From Alphaproteobacteria bacterium (GTDB lineage: Bacteria; Pseudomonadota; Alphaproteobacteria; Micavibrionales; Micavibrionaceae): 64,000 bases of DNA. The notes beneath the pieces were generated by a model. The model saw only the letters and a program-made list of their open reading frames with translations, was not told the origin of the DNA and made no database searches. Shown one piece after another: positions 19,705 to 30,428 of the stretch; the stretch's first letter is position 1; the number at the start of each line of letters is the position of its first letter. Location: the NCBI GenBank assembly GCA_013215815.1, contig JABSQP010000010.1:1-64000 (forward strand), read 5' to 3'. The translations under genes and the position numbers were made by a program.

Positions 19705-20961
19705 ATGGGTGCGGGTTCACTTCGTCGCGTTTCTGCTGGAAGGTCGTTTAACAGCATAAGAGCCGAATTGATCGGTTCCGATTTAGACGAATTATTCTAT
19801 TATTTTTTTCATATCGATGAGCGTGACGATTCGCCTGAAACATTTCAATATCAATGGAACAAGCTCGGCTCATTCAGCTGGAATCCAAAACAAATAGCTA
19901 ACATTATTGGACGAATTGGCGATCACGTTGAATTTTTAGATGAATGTGAGCCAGATCATGCTCAAGAATTAAGACGAATCATGAACAGAAGCTGGCATCA
20001 ATGGGAGGAACCAGCTCTCAATGCAATAGACCGATTTCAACCAAGACATTTATCAATGACGATCCAAGCCCACAGGCAGCTTGGCTTTGTTCCGACACCA
20101 GAATTTAAAAGACACTGGCTTAGAGCGGCTCGAAAGACAGCAAAACAATATCGTCCTTCACATTTTACAGGACAAATACATGATGCGGCGTCATTAGGTG
20201 TGTTTCTGCCACAAACCGCTTTTACAAATCTGCTGGACAGAGTATCGACTTCAAGCGACTTTTTAAGAGGCAGACAAAGAACTACCTTACTGTGGTCTCT
20301 CGCTATTCACGATGCGATGCGCCCCTTGCCAGAATGCAAAGAAATTGCAGAATTATTGAGACCCCACATACAAATTCGTCGCTTTGATGTAGCACAACAA
20401 AAAATGCTCCATGACGCCGAAAAATATTTTGGATGGGAGCCAACAGTTGATAATCCTGTGCGAGAAGAAACAAGATCTGGCTATGAGAAAGATTTTGCAC
20501 GTGCCCTCAGACGCGCAGGGATAGAAACAAGAAAAGAAGAAGGTCGTATTCCAGGTTTCAACAACGCTATTGATATTACAGGGACACTAAATGGCACAGA
20601 CGTGGATATTGAAGTAGATGGATCAACGCATTTTAATCAGATCGCAGGCGTACCTCAAAGCCTAAATCCACCATATAAAGGAAAAGACCTTCTTCGATCC
20701 CGCCGATTGCAACAAGCAGCGCCAGAAGCCCGAATTTTGCGCGTGCCGCATACTGTCGCCGACATCATAATGGGAAAAGGTGTAGGCCGTTCTTATTCAA
20801 AGGAACGACGTGGAGAAATTGCACGTCATTTTATTCAAAAAGTAACTGAGCAACCAGCAGGGCTGTTTAAAGCGGCTATAAAATCCGTAAATGATGAAGG
20901 TGATTTTGTGCTAGCGCATCTTATAAAACCACAACGCGCGCGATCTAGGCACACACCATAG
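19705..20961 (+). CDS. OPR-like helical-repeat protein with C-terminal RAP domain (putative RNA-binding, FASTK/OPR-like)
   Basis: Consecutive 38-aa units RFQPRHLSMTIQAHRQLGFVPTPEFKRHWLRAARKTAK / QYRPSHFTGQIHDAASLGVFLPQTAFTNLLDRVSTSSD; C-terminus NNAIDITGTLNGTDVDIEVDGSTHFN...KDLLRSRRLQQAAPEARILRVPHTVADI matches the RAP pattern (xxIEvDGpsHF...K.rlL...g..vl.ip). Confidence 0.72.
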   Translation: MGAGSLRRVSAGRSFNSIRAELIGSDLDELFYYFFHIDERDDSPETFQYQWNKLGSFSWNPKQIANIIGRIGDHVEFLDECEPDHAQELRRIMNRSWHQWEEPALNAIDRFQPRHLSMTIQAHRQLGFVPTPEFKRHWLRAARKTAKQYRPSHFTGQIHDAASLGVFLPQTAFTNLLDRVSTSSDFLRGRQRTTLLWSLAIHDAMRPLPECKEIAELLRPHIQIRRFDVAQQKMLHDAEKYFGWEPTVDNPVREETRSGYEKDFARALRRAGIETRKEEGRIPGFNNAIDITGTLNGTDVDIEVDGSTHFNQIAGVPQSLNPPYKGKDLLRSRRLQQAAPEARILRVPHTVADIIMGKGVGRSYSKERRGEIARHFIQKVTEQPAGLFKAAIKSVNDEGDFVLAHLIKPQRARSRHTP

Positions 20962-21304
20962 GGCCAACAGGTCCGCCGCCTAAAATATGCATGTGAAAAT
21001 GCGGCACTTCTTGTCCGCCATGCTCACCTGTATTGGCAATACTTCTGAAACCAAGATCAACAAGCCCTAAATCTTGAGAAATCTTTGCAACCGCGCGATA
21101 AAAACCGGTGATCTCAGCCTCACTTGCATTAGCACCAAAATCATCAATGGATACGTATTGACCTTTTGGAATTACAAGCACATGAACAGGCGCTTGCGGC
21201 GCGATATCATTAAATGCGAGCACATATTCATCCTCATACACTTTATCGCAAGGAATATCGCCATTTAGGATTTTTGCAAAAATATTATCTGGATCATATG
21301 CCAT
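20945..21304 (-). CDS. HIT family (histidine triad) nucleotide-binding protein
   Basis: NIFAKILNGDIPCDKVYEDEYVLAFNDIAPQAPVHVLVIPK...GQEVPHFHMHILGG. Confidence 0.95.
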   Translation of the reverse strand: MAYDPDNIFAKILNGDIPCDKVYEDEYVLAFNDIAPQAPVHVLVIPKGQYVSIDDFGANASEAEITGFYRAVAKISQDLGLVDLGFRSIANTGEHGGQEVPHFHMHILGGGPVGPMVCA

Positions 21305-21355
21305 TTTGTCTCTCCTGCTTTACAAACTGCGCCTTAACCACTACATACTTATCGC

Positions 21356-22078
21356 ATGATTATTTACCCTGCAATTGATTTAAAAGACGGAAAATGCGTA
21401 CGCCTGCATAAAGGCGTCATGGATTCCGAAACTGTCTATAACGATAATCCTGCCGAACAAGCACATCAGTGGGCGCAAAACGGCTTTTCATGGATCCATA
21501 TCGTTGATTTAAACGGTGCCATCGAAGGCAAGCCGGTCAATGAACAGGCTGTTAAAGATATTATTGAGGCCGTTGACCTACCACTTCAATTAGGAGGTGG
21601 CATTCGTGACCTTAAACAAATAGAAACATGGCTTCATGCAGGTGTCAGCCGCGTTATTCTCGGCACCGTTGCCGTTAAAAATCCTGAACTCGTCAAAGAA
21701 GCATGCCTTAATTTTCCGGGTCAAATTGCTGTTGGTGCAGATGCGTACGGCGATAAAGTTGCGACTGAAGGCTGGGTTGAGACCTCGGATCGAACAACAA
21801 TCGATTTGATGCAAGAATTCCAAGAAGACGGACTTGCTGCTGTGATCTACACGGACATTAATCGTGATGGCACAGGCGAAGGCCTTAACATGGAAAACAC
21901 GATCAAGCTGGCCGAAAACATTTCTATCCCAGTGATCGCCTCTGGTGGTGTTGGGTCTTTGGATGATGTACGCGCCGTGCGCGCCGCCGAAAAAGCTGGC
22001 GTTGAAGGCGTTATTATTGGCAAAGCACTTTATGATGGCCGCGTCGATCCTATGGAGGCTCTTCAGCTCGCAGCGTAA
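21356..22078 (+). CDS. hisA: Phosphoribosylformimino-5-aminoimidazole carboxamide ribotide isomerase
   Basis: [63 protein letters not shown]. Confidence 0.97.
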   Translation: MIIYPAIDLKDGKCVRLHKGVMDSETVYNDNPAEQAHQWAQNGFSWIHIVDLNGAIEGKPVNEQAVKDIIEAVDLPLQLGGGIRDLKQIETWLHAGVSRVILGTVAVKNPELVKEACLNFPGQIAVGADAYGDKVATEGWVETSDRTTIDLMQEFQEDGLAAVIYTDINRDGTGEGLNMENTIKLAENISIPVIASGGVGSLDDVRAVRAAEKAGVEGVIIGKALYDGRVDPMEALQLAA

Positions 22079-22836
22079 TGTTAAGAAACCGCATCATCCC
22101 CTGCTTGGACGTAAACGAAGGCCGCGTTGTAAAAGGTGTGAACTTTGTTGACCTTATTGATGCAGGTGACCCAGTTGAACAAGCCAAAGTTTATAACGAT
22201 CAAGGCGCCGATGAGCTTTGCTTTCTAGATATCACTGCAACATCAGATAACCGTAATACCATTTTGGATGTTGTCTCCCGGACGGCTGATCAAATATTCA
22301 TGCCACTCACCGTTGGCGGAGGCGTGCGTGAATTATCTGATATTCGAAATCTCTTAGAAGCCGGCGCAGACAAGATTGCGATTAATTCTGTTGCCGTTAA
22401 AAATCCTGAATTCGTCCGTGAAGCCTCACAAAAATGCGGCAATCAATGCATTGTTGTGGCGATTGATGCCAAAAGCACTGGAGAAGGCAAGTGGGAAATA
22501 TTCACGCACGGTGGGCGCAAGCCAACAGGAATTGATGCGATTAAATGGGCGCAGCAAATGGCTGAATATGGGGCGGGTGAACTCCTTGTCACATCAATGG
22601 ATCGCGATGGTACAAAAAGCGGCTTTGATTTAGATCTCACCCGCACAATTTCAGAAAGCGTTTCTGTTCCTGTTATTGCATCAGGTGGTGTTGGAAATTT
22701 AGACCACCTCGTCGATGGCGTTAAATCAGGAAAAGCAGATGCAGTTCTCGCCGCATCGATCTTCCATTTTGGTGAATACACAATTAAAGAAGCAAAAGAA
22801 GCAATGCAAAACGCTGGATTGCCTATGAGGATTTAA
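22078..22836 (+). CDS. hisF: Imidazole glycerol phosphate synthase cyclase subunit
   Basis: [51 protein letters not shown]. Confidence 0.97.
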   Translation: MLRNRIIPCLDVNEGRVVKGVNFVDLIDAGDPVEQAKVYNDQGADELCFLDITATSDNRNTILDVVSRTADQIFMPLTVGGGVRELSDIRNLLEAGADKIAINSVAVKNPEFVREASQKCGNQCIVVAIDAKSTGEGKWEIFTHGGRKPTGIDAIKWAQQMAEYGAGELLVTSMDRDGTKSGFDLDLTRTISESVSVPVIASGGVGNLDHLVDGVKSGKADAVLAASIFHFGEYTIKEAKEAMQNAGLPMRI

Positions 22837-22838
22837 TC

Positions 22839-23159
22839 ATGAGTGAACACATTATCAACGCGCTATTTAAAATCATTGAAGAACGCAAAGGAGCCGATCC
22901 TGAAAGTTCTTACGTCGCTTCCCTATACGATAAAGGGACATCAAAAATAGCGCAGAAAGTCGGCGAAGAAGCCGTTGAAACAGCAATAGAAGCATTGCAA
23001 GGCGACAAAGAAAAATTAGCGCAAGAAAGCGCAGACCTGCTTTTCCATCTAATGATTTTATGGGCAGATCAAGGATTAAAACCTGATGATATTATGAACG
23101 TTCTACAATCACGCCTCGGCACAAGTGGCATTGATGAAAAAGCGAGCCGCTCATCATGA
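22839..23159 (+). CDS. hisE: Phosphoribosyl-ATP pyrophosphatase
   Basis: SYVASLYDKGTSKIAQKVGEEAVETAIEAL...ESADLLFHLMILWADQGL. Confidence 0.96.
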   Translation: MSEHIINALFKIIEERKGADPESSYVASLYDKGTSKIAQKVGEEAVETAIEALQGDKEKLAQESADLLFHLMILWADQGLKPDDIMNVLQSRLGTSGIDEKASRSS

Positions 23160-23587
23160 ACGAACCAGCATTAATTCCAGAATTAAATTGCACCGATATA
23201 GAAAAAAGCTTGGCATTCTATGTCGATCTCCTCGGCTTTAAAATTTTATATGATCGCCCTGAATCATATTTTGCGATGTTAGAGCGTCAAGGCGTACAAA
23301 TTATGATTGAACAATTAAGCGAACACGAAAGAAGATGGATCGCCGCTGAACTGAAACAACCCTTTGGACGCGGCATGAATCTACAAATGCGAACGAAAGA
23401 TGTAAGTGACTTATACAAAAAAGTTGAAAACAGTCCTTATAATATTTTTCTTCCCATAGAAGAAAAATGGTACCGCGCCGAAGATATAGAAGTCGGCAAC
23501 AAACAATTCATTATTCAAGATCCTGATGGATACCTACTGCGTTTCTTCGAAGATTTAGGCGAAAGAGAAATTCAACAAAAGCCGTAA
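23156..23587 (+). CDS. VOC family (glyoxalase/bleomycin-resistance-like) protein
   Basis: LNCTDIEKSLAFYVDLLGFKILYDRPESYFAMLERQG...IIQDPDGYLLRFFEDLG. Confidence 0.9.
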   Translation: MNEPALIPELNCTDIEKSLAFYVDLLGFKILYDRPESYFAMLERQGVQIMIEQLSEHERRWIAAELKQPFGRGMNLQMRTKDVSDLYKKVENSPYNIFLPIEEKWYRAEDIEVGNKQFIIQDPDGYLLRFFEDLGEREIQQKP

Positions 23588-23608
23588 TATTTTTTCTCCG
23601 CTTAAAAC

Positions 23609-23702
23609 GTCATTGCGAAGCCCGTAAGGGCTGAAGCAATCCAGAAGCTATAAGCCCAACTTTTTCTAGATTGCTTCGTCGGTTTTACCTCCTCGCAATG
23701 AC
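23609..23702. repeat. Imperfect inverted-repeat (MITE/palindromic) intergenic element
   Basis: Left arm GTCATTGCGAAGCCCGTAAGGGCTGAAGCAATCCAGAA; reverse complement of right arm GTCATTGCGAGGAGGTAAAACCGACGAAGCAATCTAGAA. Confidence 0.8.
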
Positions 23703-23756
23703 AAGGCGCCATATTATAAATTGGCAGTAAACAAGACATGAATAGAAAAAATAAGT

Positions 23757-24338
23757 TTACTCAAAGAAACTCGGGTTAATAACCTTATAATAATAACGCG
23801 ATTGAATTGTCTCGCCCTTCGCGCGGACGGAATAGGGATGCAAGCCAAACTGCTGATATCCCATGCCTTCATAAACCTCAATCGCGCGCGCCATTGTTTC
23901 ACGCACATCAAGGTTAATCACAGCGTACCCTTCAGCCAAGCAGTGCTTTTCCACTTCTTCTAAAAGCATCTTCGCAAGACCATAACCACGCGCCCATGGG
24001 GCCACAAAATTCGTTGTAAGTTGAACGGTGTGCCCTTGTGCTTCATTGTTTTTAGGAGGCAGCATTAATTGCGTTGTGCCACATATAACGCCATCTAGCC
24101 GCGCCACAAAAAGATCACGTGTTGGCGCCGTAATAACACCGCGCCAATAACTCTCTAACGTTTCACGCTGTGGAATTTCAACCCAACCGAAACCACCGCC
24201 ATCTTCAATAGCAGCGTCTGTTGCGTCACAAAGATCATTAAGATCATTCGGAGAGAACTGCTCTGTAATGTGTTCAACAGTGACTGTTGGGTCTTTTTGT
24301 TTTAGCTGTGTTTGATCGCTCATGTCTTCCCCACTCAA
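23757..24338 (-). CDS. GNAT family N-acetyltransferase
   Basis: VQLTTNFVAPWARGYGLAKMLLEEVEKHCLAEGYAVINLDVRETMARAIEVYEGMGYQQFG. Confidence 0.9.
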   Translation of the reverse strand: MSGEDMSDQTQLKQKDPTVTVEHITEQFSPNDLNDLCDATDAAIEDGGGFGWVEIPQRETLESYWRGVITAPTRDLFVARLDGVICGTTQLMLPPKNNEAQGHTVQLTTNFVAPWARGYGLAKMLLEEVEKHCLAEGYAVINLDVRETMARAIEVYEGMGYQQFGLHPYSVRAKGETIQSRYYYKVINPSFFE

Positions 24339-24387
24339 GCTATCTTTTAGTTACGCATTATCTACCTAAGAACAACGCTATAACGTT

Positions 24388-25074
24388 TTAGCAATTCGGA
24401 GTCCACCGCAAAAATGCCGATAACAGGGCTAAACCATCTTCCTGACTTTTTTCAGGGTGGAACTGCGCTCCGATTATATTCGCACGTCCGATCAAGGCCG
24501 TTACATCACTGCCATAATCGGTTCTTCCCAAAACATGTGCCTTCTCTTCTGATTCAAACATAAAAGAATGAACAAAGTAGAAATATGGATCATTTTTTTT
24601 GTTCGATTCTTTCAAAAAAACAGCAAAATTCTGGGAGATTTCATCATTTTGAGCCATGTATGCAACCGTATTCCATCCCATATGCGGAATCTTCAATGAG
24701 GAATCATTGGGCTTAATAGGCACAACTTTACCAGGAATCCACCCTAAACCATCATGCTCCCCGTGCTCATAGCCTTTTCCAGCTAGAAGCTGCATACCAA
24801 CACAAATGCCTAGGAACGGCTTTTTATCCTCTAAAACAGCCTTTTCCAGCGCAGGAATCATACCCTCAACGCTTTTCAGACCATTCATACAATCACCAAA
24901 AGCGCCCTGCCCAGGCAAAACGATGCGATCTGCGGCATCAATATCAGCTGCCTCACCCGTAATTTTTACATTAAAAGGGAGATTTTCAGTCGCGATAACA
25001 TGCTCAAAGGCCTTTGCCGCCGAGCGCAAATTGCCTGATCCATAGTCGATAATCGCGAGAGTCTGTTGTGTCAT
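24388..25074 (-). CDS. hisH: Imidazole glycerol phosphate synthase glutaminase subunit
   Basis: Start MTQQTLAIIDYGSGNLRSAAKAFE; GICVGMQLL, IPHMGWN, YFVHSFMF, GAQFHPEKSQEDGL. Confidence 0.95.
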   Translation of the reverse strand: MTQQTLAIIDYGSGNLRSAAKAFEHVIATENLPFNVKITGEAADIDAADRIVLPGQGAFGDCMNGLKSVEGMIPALEKAVLEDKKPFLGICVGMQLLAGKGYEHGEHDGLGWIPGKVVPIKPNDSSLKIPHMGWNTVAYMAQNDEISQNFAVFLKESNKKNDPYFYFVHSFMFESEEKAHVLGRTDYGSDVTALIGRANIIGAQFHPEKSQEDGLALLSAFLRWTPNC

Positions 25075-25127
25075 AGCCTTAAATCGGTTAAGAGCTAATC
25101 TTCTAACTAATTGAACAGGAAAAAACC

Positions 25128-26438
25128 ATGAAAATCGGCTTTTACGACTGGAAAAATACGGATGATGCAACAAAACAGCGTGTTATGCATCGTGCGCAAG
25201 CCGATATTGAGTCTCTTCTTGATCAAATTAAACCTATTTTAAAAAACGTACAGGAAAATGGGGATCAAGCGCTAATTGAATATGCCGCTAAATTTGATAA
25301 AGCAGAACTCTCATCGCTAAAAGTAAGTGAGGAAGAGTTTGAAGAAGCCAGAAAAACCCTTGATCCAGCAGTTAAGAATGCAATTGATCACTGCGCCGGT
25401 AATGTCCGTAAATTTCACGAAGAACAGATGCGCCGTATGGAAAATGACCGTGAATGGCTCTTCGAAGTCGAGCCAGGCGTCTTTGCAGGCGAAAAAGTAA
25501 CGCCCATTTCATCAGTAGGCCTGTACGTTCCTGGCGGAAAAAACCAATATCCATCTGCCGTTTATATGCTTGGTATCCCTGCTACACTCGCAGGTGTTGA
25601 AAAGGTAGTGATCACAACACCGCCCCGTGCTGATAGTAAAATCGGGGACGCGTTACTTTATGCTGCAGAACTTTCCGAAGTAAAAGATGTCTATAAAGCA
25701 GGTGGAGCACAGGCTATAGCCGCACTCGCATACGGGACGGAAACTATTCCAGCGGTTAAAAAAGTTCTCGGACCAGGCTCTCCTTATGTGGCTGGAGCAA
25801 AACAATTACTAAGCGGCGTTATTGATCCAGGCATGCCTGCAGGCCCATCCGAGTCGATCATATTATGCGATGGCAGTGCCGACCCACATAATACCGTCCT
25901 GGATATTCTTAATGAAGGCGAGCACGGCCCTGATTCAGCAGCCCTTCTTGTAACGCATGATGAGGCGTTAGCAAAATACGTACAAGAAAACCTACCCAAA
26001 GCCATTAACGCTTTGCCAGAACCGCAGAAAGGCTGGCTCACGACCAACATGGAAAGTTACAGCGGCATTATTTTGACTGAAAGTCTTCAAGAATCGATTG
26101 ATTTTTGTAATGAATATGCGACCGAACACTTGCTTGTGAAAGTTGAAAACCCGGATGAAATCATGCCAAAGCTTAAGAATGCTGGTGAAATCCTTATTGG
26201 AGAGAACACACCGTCTTCTTTTGGAAATTACGGTATTGGGGTTAATCATGTGTTACCCACGAGCGCAAATGCGCACACGTACAGCTGCACATCTATTTGG
26301 GATTTCTTAAAACGCACCTCCGTTGCGAAAATGACACGAGAAGGCTTCGACGCATTGAAAGAGCCTGTCACAACCCTTACGGATTACGAAGGGTTTCCAG
26401 CGCACGGTAACGTTATTAGAGGTAGAAACATTAAATAG
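25128..26438 (+). CDS. hisD: Histidinol dehydrogenase
   Basis: VGLYVPGGKNQYPSAVYMLGIPA, GGAQAIAALAYGTETIP, GPGSPYVAGAKQL, AGPSESIILCD, EHGPDSAALLVTHD. Confidence 0.97.
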   Translation: MKIGFYDWKNTDDATKQRVMHRAQADIESLLDQIKPILKNVQENGDQALIEYAAKFDKAELSSLKVSEEEFEEARKTLDPAVKNAIDHCAGNVRKFHEEQMRRMENDREWLFEVEPGVFAGEKVTPISSVGLYVPGGKNQYPSAVYMLGIPATLAGVEKVVITTPPRADSKIGDALLYAAELSEVKDVYKAGGAQAIAALAYGTETIPAVKKVLGPGSPYVAGAKQLLSGVIDPGMPAGPSESIILCDGSADPHNTVLDILNEGEHGPDSAALLVTHDEALAKYVQENLPKAINALPEPQKGWLTTNMESYSGIILTESLQESIDFCNEYATEHLLVKVENPDEIMPKLKNAGEILIGENTPSSFGNYGIGVNHVLPTSANAHTYSCTSIWDFLKRTSVAKMTREGFDALKEPVTTLTDYEGFPAHGNVIRGRNIK

Positions 26439-26496
26439 AAGGGTTTGTTGATATCCTTGAAATCTTATCTTGGTTTGGATAACAAAATATTGTTTG

Positions 26497-26763
26497 CTAC
26501 GTTTCAGGATTATGAACCCAAATACTGTCATCTCTCAAGCTGATAACTTGTCCTTCAATGAGATCAGAGCCTTGTGTCTCTGCTTGAGACCCATCAACGA
26601 CTTTAACCCAGTCACCCTTAGCGAACACTTCGCCAGAATCGTATGATTTAGCATCCCAAGACTTAAAGCTAGCCCCTGTATTCAGGTGCACCTCATATCC
26701 AGTAAAACCATTCGCATCTTCGAATGGCACTCTCAGCTCAACCTTAATCTCTTCACCTGACAT
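26497..26763 (-). CDS. Hypothetical small protein
   Basis: 88-aa ORF with beta-rich sequence; no family recognised. Confidence 0.55.
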   Translation of the reverse strand: MSGEEIKVELRVPFEDANGFTGYEVHLNTGASFKSWDAKSYDSGEVFAKGDWVKVVDGSQAETQGSDLIEGQVISLRDDSIWVHNPET

Positions 26764-26807
26764 AAGTGAAGAGTGTCATATATTGATTAAAATATGCTAA
26801 ACAGGGC

Positions 26808-27401
26808 TTATAAAGCGCCTTTTGTGCTAGGCAACATACCTTCTGCACGCGGGTCCATTTCAGTCGCAACCCTTAATGCCCTCGCAAAAGCTTTAAACAC
26901 GCTTTCAATCATATGGTGGTTATTATCACCATATAGACACTCACAATGAAGTGTCATGCCTGCTGTTTGTGATAGTGCTTGGAAGAAATGCCCAAAAAGC
27001 TCGGTTTCCATGACTTCACCCAAACGATCGATTGTAAAATCGACATTCCAGATACAGTAAGGACGGTTCGATAAATCCAGCGCGACGCGGCTCAATGTCT
27101 CATCCATCGGCACGTACGCATGTCCATAGCGTGTAATACCCTTTTTATCACCTAAGGCAGTCTTGATAGCCTCACCTAAAGCGAGCGCACTATCTTCTAC
27201 CGTATGATGGCTATCGACATGAAGATCACCGTTACATTTTAACGTAAGATCGAATAGGCCGTGGCGTGCAATTTGATCAAGCATATGATCGAGAAAGCCA
27301 ATACCTGTTTCTATATCGCTCTGTCCTGTACCATCCAAGTTTAGAGTCAAAGAAATATCTGTTTCTTTCGTCTTGCGATTAATCTCTGCTGTTCTGTTCA
27401 T
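26808..27401 (-). CDS. hisB: Imidazoleglycerol-phosphate dehydratase
   Basis: [65 protein letters not shown]. Confidence 0.97.
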   Translation of the reverse strand: MNRTAEINRKTKETDISLTLNLDGTGQSDIETGIGFLDHMLDQIARHGLFDLTLKCNGDLHVDSHHTVEDSALALGEAIKTALGDKKGITRYGHAYVPMDETLSRVALDLSNRPYCIWNVDFTIDRLGEVMETELFGHFFQALSQTAGMTLHCECLYGDNNHHMIESVFKAFARALRVATEMDPRAEGMLPSTKGAL

Positions 27402-27457
27402 ATTTTCTCTTCCATTTACTCTTGACGAAACACGTCTAACAAGGCAATTGATAAGCC

Positions 27458-27979
27458 ATGACAACGATTTTAGCAATTCGAAAAAACGACGACATAGTCG
27501 TGGCTGGTGATGGTCAGGTTTCTCTTGGCCACACTGTAATGAAAGCCAATGCCCGTAAAGTACGCCGCCTTGGTAAAGATGGAAACATTATTGCAGGATT
27601 TGCGGGTGCAACAGCAGATGCATTTACGCTGTTTGAGCGCTTAGAAGCTAAACTAGAAGCGCACCCTGGACAGCTTACACGTGCCTGCGTTGAACTAGCT
27701 AAAGATTGGCGCACCGATAAATACCTGCGCCGCCTAGAAGCACTCATGGCCGTTTGTGATAAAGAAACATCTCTAATCCTTTCTGGCACTGGTGATGTTG
27801 TAGAGCCTGAAGATGGCATTATAGGCATTGGTTCTGGGGGAAATTATGCATTAGCCGCCGCTCGTGCATTAATGGATCGCGACGATATGGACGCCGAAAG
27901 CATCGCGCGTATAGGCCTTGATATCGCAGCAGAGATTTGTGTTTACACAAATGACAATGTGATCGTAGAAAAACTATAA
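27458..27979 (+). CDS. hslV: HslV ATP-dependent protease proteolytic subunit
   Basis: [37 protein letters not shown]. Confidence 0.97.
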   Translation: MTTILAIRKNDDIVVAGDGQVSLGHTVMKANARKVRRLGKDGNIIAGFAGATADAFTLFERLEAKLEAHPGQLTRACVELAKDWRTDKYLRRLEALMAVCDKETSLILSGTGDVVEPEDGIIGIGSGGNYALAAARALMDRDDMDAESIARIGLDIAAEICVYTNDNVIVEKL

Positions 27980-27990
27980 AATAAGAAGCC

Positions 27991-29340
27991 ATGAAAGATA
28001 AAATGAAAGATCAGGATTCATCCTCTTCCGTTCCAGCATTCAGCCCGCGTGAAATCGTGCATGAACTAGACCGAAACATCATTGGTCAAAACGACGCAAA
28101 ACGCGCTGTTTCAATCGCGCTTCGTAATCGATGGCGTCGCATGCAACTTCCTGCGGAAATGCAAGAAGAAGTATATCCTAAAAACATTCTGATGATCGGA
28201 CCGACAGGCGTTGGTAAAACTGAAATTGCACGCCGCTTGGCAAAATTAGCAAACGCCCCTTTTGTAAAAGTAGAAGCCACTAAATTCACAGAAGTGGGCT
28301 ATGTCGGAAAAGATGTTGAGTCTATCATTCGCGATCTCGTTGAAGTATCCATTCATATGACACGTGAAAAAATGCGTAAAACGGTAACGGCTCAAGCTGA
28401 AGTATACGCGGAAGATCGTGTTTTGGATGCTCTCGTTGGTGATAGCGCAAGCGAAGCCACACGGGATTCATTCCGTAAGAAACTGCGGGACGGAGAATTT
28501 AACGACAAAGAAATCGAACTCGACATTCAGGACAACTCAAATCCATTGGCAAACATGTTTGATATTCCAGGCATGCCAGGCGCATCTGTTTCTATGATGA
28601 GTATGGGAGATGTTTTTGGAAAAGGATTTGGCGAAAAAACAAAACGTAAAAAAATGAGCGTTGCCGAAAGTTATGATGTGCTTGTTACAGAAGAGTCCGA
28701 TAAACTTTTAGATGAAGACAAAGTAATTTCTACGGCAATCAACCTCGTCCAGCAAAACGGTATCGTTTTCATTGACGAAGTTGACAAAATTGCAGCGCGC
28801 CAAGACGCAAAAGGTGGAGACGTTTCCCGTGAAGGTGTTCAACGTGACTTGCTTCCTCTAATAGAAGGCACAACCGTTACAACAAAACACGGCACACTCA
28901 AAACCGATCATATTTTATTTGTTGCTAGTGGTGCGTTCCACTACGCAAAGCCATCCGATTTGCTCGCAGAGCTACAGGGTCGCTTACCAATCCGCGTTGA
29001 ATTACGTGCTCTTACAGAAGAAGATTTCAAACGCATTTTAACCGAAACAGATGCATGCCTGATTAAGCAATATAAGGCATTAATCGGAACTGAGGGTGTT
29101 GAACTTGATTTTACTGACGAGGCAATCGATGAGATTGCACGCATCGCATTTGAAGTGAATGAGACAGTTGAAAATATTGGTGCGCGCCGCCTCCTTACCG
29201 TCATGGAAAAACTTCTCGATGATATTTCTTTCACCGCAAGTGATCGTTCCGGTGAAAAAATTATAATAGATAGTAAAGACGTTCTAGAAAGCGTGTCAGA
29301 TCTAGCCAAAAATACAGACCTCAGTAAGTTTATTCTTTAA
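27991..29340 (+). CDS. hslU: HslU ATPase subunit
   Basis: [60 protein letters not shown]. Confidence 0.97.
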   Translation: MKDKMKDQDSSSSVPAFSPREIVHELDRNIIGQNDAKRAVSIALRNRWRRMQLPAEMQEEVYPKNILMIGPTGVGKTEIARRLAKLANAPFVKVEATKFTEVGYVGKDVESIIRDLVEVSIHMTREKMRKTVTAQAEVYAEDRVLDALVGDSASEATRDSFRKKLRDGEFNDKEIELDIQDNSNPLANMFDIPGMPGASVSMMSMGDVFGKGFGEKTKRKKMSVAESYDVLVTEESDKLLDEDKVISTAINLVQQNGIVFIDEVDKIAARQDAKGGDVSREGVQRDLLPLIEGTTVTTKHGTLKTDHILFVASGAFHYAKPSDLLAELQGRLPIRVELRALTEEDFKRILTETDACLIKQYKALIGTEGVELDFTDEAIDEIARIAFEVNETVENIGARRLLTVMEKLLDDISFTASDRSGEKIIIDSKDVLESVSDLAKNTDLSKFIL

Positions 29341-30368
29341 ACTTGCATCGATAGTTGTGCTTCAACAGGACCTAAATATGGCCGCCCTACTATTTCAGGT
29401 GTAGCGCCTTGCATGCTTGCAATTTCTTTAAACGTTTTTGGATGGTTCCACTCTGTCACTTGATCCAAGGAATCAATCTGTACCCCAACCTGGACTAACC
29501 TTTGCTCTTGCTTGCCTGCTTTCAGATTTTCAATTCTTTCTCTTAATAGATTAGGCGTTATACAAACTCTACCAAACGCCAAAACAGCAGCGCTTTTGTT
29601 TCCACCATTTCTACTAACCATTGTTCTTACATGGCTTCCTACACTTCTTGATTGAAAGCGAAGCACAACGTTAGGCCTAAGCGCTTCTCCTTCTATTTCC
29701 ATTCTACGTGAAGGTTGGCCAGGTATTCCATTCACATCTGTAAAATCCCTCCAAAAATCACGACGAGCTAAAGGATTAAACACTACAGCTGCATAAAATG
29801 GTTTCCTTTTTTTTGAAGCCTCTAAGGCTCGCCTTATAAGTGCTGCTCTTTTTGATGTATCGTATAAAAAGTTTTTAATTCGTATATCTTTTCCATCTAC
29901 GTGAAGCCGCTGCCTCTTCAAAAGATCGGGATCGAACATTGTTGCATACAGTATCTTTTTTAACCTCTCTGCACTAAACACTCCTCTGATAGCCGGCTCT
30001 ACACGTATATCTGCCATATTTAATGGGAAAGAATAGGCATGATCCCCAAAAGCAACAGCATCATATGATTCAGAATAGCGGTTCGGATCGGCCAAACTAT
30101 CGATTTCATGAAATCGGGCAGGAAGATCACATGCATGTGTTGAATCATGCCGATCATAAAGCACAAAGCGCGGCGGCAAGGACTCTCGCCCTTTGACTCT
30201 TGTAAGGCGGGTAAAATGGGCATGTTCTATAAAGCAATCTGGGCAGTAGTATCGGAATTTTTGCGGATCAAAATCGTTTGGATCTGCCTGTTTTGCGGTA
30301 ATAGATCCAACAATGTTTTTTTCAACTAAGCTATACGCCAGTGCGTTATGCATAAATGCAGCGCCCAA
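29337..30368 (-). CDS. Hypothetical protein with CoiA-like N-terminal CxxC...H/C motif
   Basis: [18 protein letters not shown]...[11 protein letters not shown] near N-terminus; remainder not recognised. Confidence 0.55.
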   Translation of the reverse strand: MGAAFMHNALAYSLVEKNIVGSITAKQADPNDFDPQKFRYYCPDCFIEHAHFTRLTRVKGRESLPPRFVLYDRHDSTHACDLPARFHEIDSLADPNRYSESYDAVAFGDHAYSFPLNMADIRVEPAIRGVFSAERLKKILYATMFDPDLLKRQRLHVDGKDIRIKNFLYDTSKRAALIRRALEASKKRKPFYAAVVFNPLARRDFWRDFTDVNGIPGQPSRRMEIEGEALRPNVVLRFQSRSVGSHVRTMVSRNGGNKSAAVLAFGRVCITPNLLRERIENLKAGKQEQRLVQVGVQIDSLDQVTEWNHPKTFKEIASMQGATPEIVGRPYLGPVEAQLSMQV

Positions 30369-30428
30369 GGAAACCTCCGCATTTCAATGCAATAACCTTG
30401 CATAGTAATTCTATGAAGTCAAAAGCGG

